From Methylotenera_A sp963701715 (GTDB taxonomy: Bacteria; Pseudomonadota; Gammaproteobacteria; Burkholderiales; Methylophilaceae): a DNA stretch of 64,000 nt. The stretch covers positions 11,336-75,335 of the forward strand of contig CAVPAX010000008.1 of NCBI GenBank assembly GCA_963701715.1, in the 5' to 3' direction. The notes beneath the pieces were generated by a model. That model saw only the letters and a program-made list of their open reading frames with translations, was not told the origin of the DNA and did no database searches. The position numbers were made by a program, and so were the translations under genes. Positions 7,748 to 14,645 of this stretch are shown here, one piece after another (the stretch's first letter is position 1; every line of letters starts with the position of its first letter).

Positions 7748-8605
7748 ATGACAGCACAAATTATCAATGGAAAAGCCATTGCAGAAAACTTACTCAGCAG
7801 CATTAAAACTAAAATTGAAACCCGTACTTTAGCGGGAAAGCGTGCGCCCTGCTTGTCAGTGATTTTAGTAGGAGCGGATCCAGCATCTGCCATTTATGTA
7901 CGCAATAAACGCCTGGCATGTGAAAAAGTCGGCATTCGCTCTATTGCACATGACTTGCCAGCAAGCACCAGCGAAGCTGAATTAATTGCTTTAATCGATA
8001 GCTTAAACAACGACCCCACAGTAGATGGTATTTTGGTGCAATCGCCATTGCCGTCGCAAATTAAAGACGAACACATTATCGAACGAATCAGTGTAGATAA
8101 AGATGTTGATGGATTCCATCCTTACAATATTGGCCGCCTTGCAGTACGACAACCTACATTACGGTCTTGTACGCCATTTGGCGTCATTAAAATGCTGGAG
8201 GCATCCAACATTGATTTAATGGGCTTAGATGCAGTGATTGTAGGTGTTTCTAACCACGTAGGCCGCCCAATGGCATTAGAACTGCTCTTGGCAGGTTGCA
8301 CCATCACCAGCTGTCATCGCCATACCAAAGACTTAGCTGAAAAAGTCAAGCATGCTGATTTAATCGTAGCTGCCGCTGGCAAGCCCGGTCTCATTCAGGG
8401 TGATTGGATTAAACCGGGGGCGATTGTGATTGATATCGGCATTAATCGATTAGCCAATGGCACTATATGCGGCGATGTCGATTTTAATGCGGCAAAAGAA
8501 CGCGCTGGCTACATTACACCAGTACCAGGGGGGGTTGGCCCGATGACGGTTGCGACGCTAATGGAAAACACCTTGTTAGCGCTTGAATTAAATGAGAAAA
8601 AATAA
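7748..8605 (+). CDS. folD: Bifunctional methylenetetrahydrofolate dehydrogenase/cyclohydrolase
   Basis: FolD is a 285-residue cytoplasmic enzyme that interconverts 5,10-methylene-, 5,10-methenyl- and 10-formyl-tetrahydrofolate with NADP. Visible signatures are the YVRNKRLACEKVGI region with the catalytic Tyr/Lys pair, PLPSQIKDEHIIERI, KDVDGFHPYNIGRL and the C-terminal PGGVGPMTVATLMENT. The length is normal for the family. It stands alone between the tRNA cluster and dksA. In methylotrophs this C1 carrier pathway supplies both biosynthesis and formate metabolism, which fits the suggested host but does not prove it. Confidence 0.97.
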   Translation: MTAQIINGKAIAENLLSSIKTKIETRTLAGKRAPCLSVILVGADPASAIYVRNKRLACEKVGIRSIAHDLPASTSEAELIALIDSLNNDPTVDGILVQSPLPSQIKDEHIIERISVDKDVDGFHPYNIGRLAVRQPTLRSCTPFGVIKMLEASNIDLMGLDAVIVGVSNHVGRPMALELLLAGCTITSCHRHTKDLAEKVKHADLIVAAAGKPGLIQGDWIKPGAIVIDIGINRLANGTICGDVDFNAAKERAGYITPVPGGVGPMTVATLMENTLLALELNEKK

Positions 8606-8698
8606 GCTTTTGCATATCCCATACAATAGGTGTAAACTCGCGCGGTTAAAAATTAATAACCTTTTAATTTACTTTTTTAGTAGTTAGCAGAAAACAAC

Positions 8699-9121
8699 AT
8701 GGCAGAAACCCTCACCAAAACATTTACGCCTTATCAGGCAAAACCTGATGAGGAATACATGAACAAAAATCAACTTAACCATTTTCGCACTATTTTAAAT
8801 GACTGGAAATCTGAGCTCAGTCACGATATCGACCGCACTGTTCACACTATGCAAGACGAAGTGACAATGTTTGCAGACCCTAACGATCGTGCTAGCCAGG
8901 AATCAGACATGGCGCTAGAGCTACGCAACCGAGACCGTGAGCGTAAACTAATCAAAAAAATTGATGAAACGCTCCGTAGCATTGATGAAAATGAGTATGG
9001 CTACTGTGAAGGCTGTGGTGTGGAAATTGGTTTAAAACGTTTAGAAGCACGACCAACCGCAACGCTTTGCATCGATTGTAAAACGCTGGATGAGATGAGA
9101 GAAAAGCAGGTTGCCAAATAA
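8699..9121 (+). CDS. dksA: RNA polymerase-binding transcription factor DksA
   Basis: This 140-residue protein works with ppGpp to tune RNA polymerase, notably repressing rRNA promoters. It shows the PYQAKPDEEYMNKNQLNHF N-terminus, the coiled-coil segment ending in ELRNRDRERKLIKKIDETL and the zinc finger with four cysteines (CEGC...CIDC). At the coiled-coil tip, ADPNDRASQESDMALELR carries the expected acidic residues (normally DxxDxA). ATG 8699 fits the family N-terminus better than the later ATG 8759. It is convergent with pnp; the shared terminator downstream has been split by an insertion sequence. SpoT and GC-rich rrn discriminators in the same window fit its role. Confidence 0.96.
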   Translation: MAETLTKTFTPYQAKPDEEYMNKNQLNHFRTILNDWKSELSHDIDRTVHTMQDEVTMFADPNDRASQESDMALELRNRDRERKLIKKIDETLRSIDENEYGYCEGCGVEIGLKRLEARPTATLCIDCKTLDEMREKQVAK

Positions 9122-9140
9122 AATCCCTATGCTTGTTTTT

Positions 9141-9157
9141 AGGTCTAGCCTAGACCT
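9141..9157 (+). terminator. Hairpin after dksA
   Basis: A perfect 7-bp stem AGGTCTA/TAGACCT with a 3-base loop lies 20 bases after the dksA stop and is followed by TATTAAAAAC rather than a T-run. It may be the remaining 3' structure of the dksA mRNA, since the stronger terminator further on is interrupted. Confidence 0.45.
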
Positions 9158-9191
9158 TATTAAAAACTAGTCTTTGAATATCAATAATAAA

Positions 9192-9204
9192 AAAGCCCCA
9201 AATA
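9192..9204. terminator. Left half of a bidirectional terminator split by the insertion sequence
   Basis: AAAAAAGCCCC here is the left arm of a stem whose right arm, CGGGCTTTTTT, lies at about 10642-10652 beyond the insertion sequence. Rejoined, the two arms would form a typical A-tract/GC-stem/T-tract terminator between the convergent dksA and pnp genes. Confidence 0.75.
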
Positions 9205-9259
9205 TGTACTGCACCCCAAAAGTTGGACACTTTGTCCAACTAATTAAGGTGCAGTTTTT

Positions 9260-9772
9260 ATGTCTAAATATACAAAAGAATTAAAACTCCAGGTCATTCA
9301 GGACTACGAATTGTTCAAGCTTGGCTACACAGCTCTATCTAAGAAGCATGATGTCAATCGCTCTTTACTAAAGAAATGGATCTATGGCTACCAGCGCCAT
9401 GGTGCAGACTATTTTGAGAAACGCACACAAATCTATTCTGCTGAATTTAAGCTTAGCGTTCTACAGCACAGGAAAGACCATCGGATGTCCCTCATGAGGG
9501 TGGCAGCACTCTTTGGTATTCCTGCATTTACGACTGTTTTGCAATGGCAAAGACTTTATAATGCAGGTGGGGAAGATGCCCTGATAGCTAAACCGCGCGG
9601 ACGACCTAAAATGACGAAACCTAAGCCTGAAGTGGATAAACATCCCAAAGAGATGACGCAGGAAGAGTTGCTGGAAGAAGTGCTGAATCTTCGTGCGGAG
9701 CGTGATTACTTAAAAAAGTTACAGACCTTAATTCAGGAAAAGCAGTTGGCCGCAAAGACCAAGCCGCATTAA
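9260..9772 (+). CDS. IS3-family transposase OrfA
   Basis: This 170-residue protein has two helix-turn-helix regions. One is near the N-terminus (KKHDVNRSLLKKWIYGY), the second around VAALFGIPAFTTVLQWQRLY. A Lys/Pro-rich linker follows, then a leucine-zipper-like segment (EELLEEVLNLRAERDYLKKL). This layout is typical of IS150-subgroup OrfA, which binds the terminal repeats. At 9712-9718 the zero-frame reads A AAA AAG, a standard -1 slippery heptamer. Slippage would join OrfA to OrfB and make the active OrfAB transposase. The gene starts 54 bases inside the left inverted repeat. Confidence 0.92.
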   Translation: MSKYTKELKLQVIQDYELFKLGYTALSKKHDVNRSLLKKWIYGYQRHGADYFEKRTQIYSAEFKLSVLQHRKDHRMSLMRVAALFGIPAFTTVLQWQRLYNAGGEDALIAKPRGRPKMTKPKPEVDKHPKEMTQEELLEEVLNLRAERDYLKKLQTLIQEKQLAAKTKPH

Positions 9773-9810
9773 TTACTGAGTTAAGGGCCACGCATGGGCT
9801 GGACCGTCTA

Positions 9811-10611
9811 TTGAAAGTCACTAATTTATCCAGAAGTACTTATTACTATCACAGCCATCTTCAGGTGGATCGTTATGTAGACGAGAAGCAGCTCATACAG
9901 GATGTCTATCACCAACACAAAGGCCGCTACGGCTATCGTCGTATCGGTCTTGCTTTAAAGCGTTTGGGGGTATGGTTAAATCACAAGACCGTACAGAAGC
10001 TCATGCAGCAATTGCAGTTGAAGTCCATTGTGAGGGAGAATAAATATCAATCCTACCAAGGACAGGTAGGCAAAGTCGCACCCAATCAGCTAGCGCGTCA
10101 GTTCCAGGCATCGGCCCCGAATGAAAAATGGGTCACCGATGTGACGGAGTTTAATATCCTGGGAGAAAAGGTCTATCTCTCGCCCATACTGGATCTGTAT
10201 AACGGAGAGATTGTGTCCTATGAGGTGGCGCAGCGCCCGCAGTATAGTCTCGTGGATAGTATGCTTCGTCAGGCCATCCGCAGACTCAAGCCGCATGAAG
10301 CACCGATGGTGCATTCGGATCAGGGCTGGCAGTATCAGATGGCTTGCTATCAAACAGCATTACAAGAACGGGGTTTAAGCCAAAGCATGTCGAGAAAAGG
10401 TAATTGTTTGGATAATGCCGTGATGGAAAACTTCTTTGGCATATTAAAGACCGAGTTTTACTACACCCAGAAATTTAAAGATGTAGCCTCTTTCATCAAG
10501 GAGCTAAAAGATTATATTTGGTATTACAATCACGACAGGATTAAGACAAAATTAAAAGGACTGAGTCCTGTAGAGTACAGAAATCAGTCCTTAAGTTTAA
10601 ACCCAAACTAA
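9811..10611 (+). CDS. IS3-family transposase OrfB (DDE catalytic domain)
   Basis: This is a 266-residue integrase-core protein, or the C-terminal part of an OrfAB fusion whose frame is open from the slippery site at 9718. The catalytic triad is visible: Asp in WVTDVTEF, Asp in HSDQGWQY and Glu in MENFFGILKTE. The HTH_21-like N-terminal region (HKGRYGYRRIGLALKRLG) is also present. It is intact and ends 25 bases before the right terminal repeat end. Expression alone from the listed ATG is possible but fusion by -1 frameshift is the family norm. Confidence 0.92.
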   Translation: MKVTNLSRSTYYYHSHLQVDRYVDEKQLIQDVYHQHKGRYGYRRIGLALKRLGVWLNHKTVQKLMQQLQLKSIVRENKYQSYQGQVGKVAPNQLARQFQASAPNEKWVTDVTEFNILGEKVYLSPILDLYNGEIVSYEVAQRPQYSLVDSMLRQAIRRLKPHEAPMVHSDQGWQYQMACYQTALQERGLSQSMSRKGNCLDNAVMENFFGILKTEFYYTQKFKDVASFIKELKDYIWYYNHDRIKTKLKGLSPVEYRNQSLSLNPN

Positions 10612-10668
10612 TGTCCAACCTTTGGGGGTCAGTTCAGATATCGGGCTTTTTTATTTCTAGAAAGCAAA

Positions 10669-12798
10669 TTACTCGTCTGCCTCTGTGCCTGCTTTTTCTT
10701 CCTTGGCAGGCGCATCAATCAAGGCTTTCATGCTTAACCGCACTTTGCCTTTATCATCAATTTCAACAACTTTGACTTTAACTACATCGCCTTCTTTAAG
10801 ATAGTCACTCACTGCCTTAACGCGCTCATGAGCGATTTGTGAGATATGTACCAATCCATCTTTACCTGGCAGCAATGAAACAACTGCACCAAAATCCAGC
10901 AGCTTAACCACAGGGCCTTCGTAAATTTGACCCACTTCTACTTCTGCGGTGATTTCTGCAATGCGACGTTGCGCCTCAGCACCCGCTTCGCTACTGGTGC
11001 AAGCGATTTTCACGGTACCATCGTCATCGATATCGATGGTAGTGCCAGTTTCTTCAGTCAAGGCACGAATCACTGCGCCACCCTTACCAATCACATCACG
11101 GATTTTATCAGGATTGATTTTCATGGTAATAATACGTGGTGCAAATGCTGACATCTCAGTATTGGCGCCGCTCATTGACTGTTTCATAATACCTAAAATA
11201 TGCGTGCGGCCTTCTTTCGCTTGCGCCAATGCAACTTGCATAATTTGTGCAGTAATGCCAGTAATTTTAATATCCATTTGTAGTGCAGTAATGCCATCTT
11301 CGGTACCTGCGACTTTAAAATCCATATCGCCTAGGTGGTCTTCATCGCCTAAAATATCCGTCAACACTGCAACACGGTTGCCTTCTTTAATCAAGCCCAT
11401 AGCGATGCCTGCAACGTGATTTTTCAAAGGTACACCAGCGTCCATCATGGCAAGTGAACCACCGCAAACAGATGCCATTGAACTTGAACCATTTGACTCA
11501 GTAATTTCAGACACAATACGTACGGTATAGCCAAACTCTTCAGGTGTTGGCAATGCAGCTACTAACGCACGCTTGGCTAAACGGCCATGACCGATTTCAC
11601 GGCGCTTTGGTGTGCCAACACGACCTGTTTCACCCGTCGCAAACGGCGGCATGTTGTAGTGCAACATAAAACGGTCTGAATATTCACCTTGTAGCGCATC
11701 AATGATTTGCTCATCGCGGCCAGTCCCCAGCGTTGCGACAACCAAGGCTTGCGTTTCACCGCGTGTAAATAAAGCCGAACCATGTGTACGTGGCAACACG
11801 CCTGTACGCACTGTAATCGGACGCACAGTGCGTGTATCACGACCATCGATTCGTGGTTCACCATTTAAAATTTGGCTACGCACGGTTTTAGCTTCTAAAT
11901 TAAAGAATTCTGTTTTAATTTTATTAGCTTCTTCAGTTGAAGTATTTTCGTTGATTAATTCAGCCATCACACGATTTTTGATTTCTTCTAACTTGGCCGA
12001 ACGTGCGCCTTTAGCCTTGATTTGGAATGCTGCATTTACATCTGCTGCTGCCAATTTAGCCACTTTTTCAATCAAGACAGTATCAGGTTCTGGTGCCACC
12101 CAATCCCAAGCATCCTTACCAGCTTCAGCAGCGAGTTCGTTGATCATTTTAATCACAGCTTGCATTTGCTCATGACCGTACACCACGGCGCCAAGCATCA
12201 CTTCTTCTGACAATTCTTTCGCTTCAGACTCCACCATCATCACTGCAGTTTCAGTCGCGGCAACCACTAAGTCTAATTGCGTTTCTTCTAATTGCGCTTT
12301 GGTTGGATTAAGCACGTATTCATCGTTAATATAGCCCACGCGTGCTGCACCCAAAGGACCAAAGAATGGTATGCCTGAAATCGCCATCGCAGCTGAGGCA
12401 CCGATAATTGCCGGAATATCCGCATCAATTTCCGGATCCGATGACATCACTGTTGCCACAATTTGCACTTCGTTATAAAAGGCCTCTGGAAACAATGGAC
12501 GTAATGGGCGATCAATCAAGCGACTTGTAAGCGTTTCTTTTTCTGAAGGACGACCTTCGCGTTTGAAAAATCCGCCCGGGATTTTACCTGCAGCATAGGT
12601 TTTTTCCATGTAATCCACAGTCAGCGGAAAGAAGTCTTGACCTTCTTTTACTTCTCTTTTACTCGTTACCGCAACTAATATAACTGTATCACCATAACTC
12701 ACCATCACTGCACCGTCGGCCTGGCGGGCAATTTCACCTGTTTCTATGGTGAGCTCGTGCGCACCATATTGAATACTTTTTTTCACTTTGTTAAACAT
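10669..12798 (-). CDS. pnp: Polyribonucleotide nucleotidyltransferase
   Basis: PNPase is a 709-residue phosphorolytic 3'-5' exoribonuclease and degradosome component. Domains in order are a first RNase PH-like domain (1-~230), an all-helical linker, a second catalytic RNase PH domain (~320-540, with GRDEQ and the FATGETGRVGTPKRREIGHG block), KH (~555-615, IRDVIGKGGAVIRALTEETG) and S1 (~620-690). ATG 12798 is chosen because AAAGGA precedes it and homologues begin MFNKVKKS; the ORF runs 12 codons further upstream. It follows rpsO in the same direction with a terminator-like hairpin between. Its own downstream terminator has been split by the insertion sequence. Confidence 0.97.
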   Translation of the reverse strand: MFNKVKKSIQYGAHELTIETGEIARQADGAVMVSYGDTVILVAVTSKREVKEGQDFFPLTVDYMEKTYAAGKIPGGFFKREGRPSEKETLTSRLIDRPLRPLFPEAFYNEVQIVATVMSSDPEIDADIPAIIGASAAMAISGIPFFGPLGAARVGYINDEYVLNPTKAQLEETQLDLVVAATETAVMMVESEAKELSEEVMLGAVVYGHEQMQAVIKMINELAAEAGKDAWDWVAPEPDTVLIEKVAKLAAADVNAAFQIKAKGARSAKLEEIKNRVMAELINENTSTEEANKIKTEFFNLEAKTVRSQILNGEPRIDGRDTRTVRPITVRTGVLPRTHGSALFTRGETQALVVATLGTGRDEQIIDALQGEYSDRFMLHYNMPPFATGETGRVGTPKRREIGHGRLAKRALVAALPTPEEFGYTVRIVSEITESNGSSSMASVCGGSLAMMDAGVPLKNHVAGIAMGLIKEGNRVAVLTDILGDEDHLGDMDFKVAGTEDGITALQMDIKITGITAQIMQVALAQAKEGRTHILGIMKQSMSGANTEMSAFAPRIITMKINPDKIRDVIGKGGAVIRALTEETGTTIDIDDDGTVKIACTSSEAGAEAQRRIAEITAEVEVGQIYEGPVVKLLDFGAVVSLLPGKDGLVHISQIAHERVKAVSDYLKEGDVVKVKVVEIDDKGKVRLSMKALIDAPAKEEKAGTEADE

Positions 12799-12902
12799 TG
12801 TTTTTCCTTTATCTATCAATTTGTTGTCATTCACTACCCAATAACAACTTGTAACTTTAATACATCAAATTTACTTCAACTTATTTCTATTATTAAAAAC
12901 AC

Positions 12903-12937
12903 AAAAGCCGACGCACATCGTTATGCTATCGGCTTTT
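12903..12937 (-). terminator. Terminator-like hairpin between rpsO and pnp
   Basis: The arms AAAAGCCGA and TCGGCTTTT can pair around a 17-base loop that contains a smaller inverted element. It lies about 55 bases after the rpsO stop. In enteric bacteria rpsO and pnp are separated by a terminator with partial readthrough, and the same is plausible here. Confidence 0.65.
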
Positions 12938-12991
12938 TACTGCAGTTATAAAAAAGAGCCAAATATTAAAAAACCAGGCACTTTTATATAA

Positions 12992-13261
12992 TTACTTACG
13001 TAGGCTCAAACGCTCGATCAGTGTTTGATAGCGACTTGTATCTTTACTTTTTAAATAATCCAGCAAGCGACGGCGCTGGCTCACCAACGCCAACAAACCA
13101 CGGCGTGAATGATTGTCTTTTTTGTTTGATTTAAAATGCTCAGTCAAATAAGCAATACGGCTGGTCAAAAGTGCTACTTGCACTTCCGGACTAGCGGTAT
13201 CATTTGGTGCGCGTTGATATTCTTTAATAATTTTTGCGGTGTCTTGTGCTGTAATTGCCAT
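12992..13261 (-). CDS. rpsO: 30S ribosomal protein S15
   Basis: S15 has 89 residues and binds the central domain of 16S rRNA early in 30S assembly. The sequence shows the whole family pattern: DTGSPEVQ-like segment (DTASPEVQVALLTSRI), TEHFKSNKKDNHSRRGLL and RRRLLDYLKSKDTSRYQTLIERL. Length is standard. It is downstream of truB and upstream of pnp, the usual order in proteobacteria. AAAGGAT precedes the ATG as ribosome binding site. Confidence 0.98.
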   Translation of the reverse strand: MAITAQDTAKIIKEYQRAPNDTASPEVQVALLTSRIAYLTEHFKSNKKDNHSRRGLLALVSQRRRLLDYLKSKDTSRYQTLIERLSLRK

Positions 13262-13369
13262 CTCTTTTATCCTTTAGTTAGCGTCAATGCAAAAGCAGGG
13301 GATCCGCTAAAGCATTCATTTACAATGAGCCCGTGATTCTAGACTAATCAAGCATCTTTAACAAGTTTT

Positions 13370-14314
13370 TTAACGATTAATTTTTTGAATCAAGCGCTTA
13401 GGTGCAACTTTTCCATCGTCCTGCAAGAAGCCCAGTCCCAGGAACTGGTTATTTTCATCATAAATCCGCAAATCGCCATACGGTATTTTACCGGCTGTCC
13501 ACACCGCTTGGCCCTGCATCAGAAAATACGCGGCATCAAGGTTTAAAGTTACCTTGGGCATATTGGCTATCGCTGAATCCGGAGGCAATAATTTCAGATC
13601 ACGCGCTTCTATCGGCATTGCTTCTAACTGCTCAATGCTAATTGCATTCGATAATTGATATCCGGCAGTCGCAGTGCGGCGCAAGCCTACGAGATGCGCA
13701 CCGCAACCAAGCGTAGCTCCAATATCTTCTGCCAAGGTGCGGATGTAGGTACCTTTGCTGCAAGTCACAGTGATCGTTGCAATATCATTCAAAAAATCAT
13801 TTACTTCTATATTTTTTATTGTGACTAGTCGTGCCTGACGGGCAATATCCATGCCCTCTCTGGCATATTCATATAGGGCCCTACCTTCATGCTTTAAGGC
13901 AGAGTACATTGGCGGTATTTGGCTGATTTCACCTACAAACTGTTTCGCCACTGTCGCAAATTGGCTTTGCGTTACATTAACCGGCTTAACAGATAAAACC
14001 CCACCTTCTGCATCGCCCGTTGTCGTGGTTACACCTAACTTAACTCTCGCAACGTAAGTTTTGTCGGCATCGGTCACATATTGTGCAAACTTGGTGGCCT
14101 CACCCAAGCAGATTGGCAACAACCCCGTTGCGAGCGGATCTAGCGTGCCCGTATGGCCCGCTTTAGCGGCCTGAAATAACCATTTTACTTTCTGCAAGGC
14201 TTGATTAGATGAAAAACCGAGCGGTTTATCGAGTAACAAAACGCCATTGACGTTTCTTTTGACACGTTTGAATTGCAATATGTTAAGTGTTGCCTGATTT
14301 GTTATCAGAAGCAC
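13370..14314 (-). CDS. truB: tRNA pseudouridine(55) synthase
   Basis: TruB converts U55 in the T loop of tRNAs to pseudouridine. Visible are the NVNGVLLLDKPLGFSSNQALQKVK start, the catalytic motif HTGTLDPLATGLLPICLGEATK with the essential Asp, and SKGTYIRTLAEDIG. Length is 314 residues from ATG 14314, which overlaps rbfA by 32 bases. A TTG at 14278 just after the rbfA stop would give 302 residues beginning near FKRVKRNVNG; which start is used is unclear. A PUA-like C-terminal extension is present. The gene is part of the rimP-nusA-infB-rbfA-truB operon. Confidence 0.95.
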   Translation of the reverse strand: MLLITNQATLNILQFKRVKRNVNGVLLLDKPLGFSSNQALQKVKWLFQAAKAGHTGTLDPLATGLLPICLGEATKFAQYVTDADKTYVARVKLGVTTTTGDAEGGVLSVKPVNVTQSQFATVAKQFVGEISQIPPMYSALKHEGRALYEYAREGMDIARQARLVTIKNIEVNDFLNDIATITVTCSKGTYIRTLAEDIGATLGCGAHLVGLRRTATAGYQLSNAISIEQLEAMPIEARDLKLLPPDSAIANMPKVTLNLDAAYFLMQGQAVWTAGKIPYGDLRIYDENNQFLGLGFLQDDGKVAPKRLIQKINR

Positions 14315-14645
14315 GCGCCGCTTCTATGAGTTGTGCCATTTTAATGCCGATATCAATCGATTCGTCATATACAAAATGCAGTTGAGGCACAGTACGCAAC
14401 AACATGCGATTGGACAGCTGCGTACGTAAAAAACCTGCCGATTTCTCCAAACCTTTTTGAATGCTATCGCTGGCTTTGGCAGCAGTATAGAAAACTTTGG
14501 CATGCGCCATATCGCCCGTCACTTCGACTGCTGTAACGGTGACCATGCCCACGCGCGGATCCTTCACCTCGAACTGCAATAAATCAGCCAACTCGCGCTG
14601 CATTTGTTCAGCGACACGATTGCTTCTTGAAAACTCCTTAGCCAT
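14283..14645 (-). CDS. rbfA: 30S ribosome-binding factor A
   Basis: RbfA is a 120-residue KH-fold protein needed for late 16S rRNA maturation and cold adaptation. The sequence begins RSNRVAEQMQRELADLLQFEVKDPRVG, the family signature, and contains VYFTAAK-like FYTAAK and the LRTVPQLHFVYDESIDIG end. Its start shares one base with the infB stop codon, so the two are probably translationally coupled. Confidence 0.97.
   Translation of the reverse strand: MAKEFSRSNRVAEQMQRELADLLQFEVKDPRVGMVTVTAVEVTGDMAHAKVFYTAAKASDSIQKGLEKSAGFLRTQLSNRMLLRTVPQLHFVYDESIDIGIKMAQLIEAARASDNKSGNT

Larger units (their letters stand above)
9205..10636 (+). mobile_element. IS3-family (IS150-like) insertion sequence, complete
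   Basis: The element is about 1.43 kb with imperfect terminal inverted repeats. The left end is TGTACTGCACCCCAAAAGTT and the right end, read inward, TGAACTGACCCCCAAAGGTT. Ends are TG...CA as in the IS3 family. It carries orfA and orfB with an A-AAA-AAG slippery site between them. Flanking ATA and GAT are not identical; an alternative reading with an ATAT duplication would need ends one base different, so the target duplication is unresolved. The transposase frame is open and the element looks potentially active. Confidence 0.9.
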
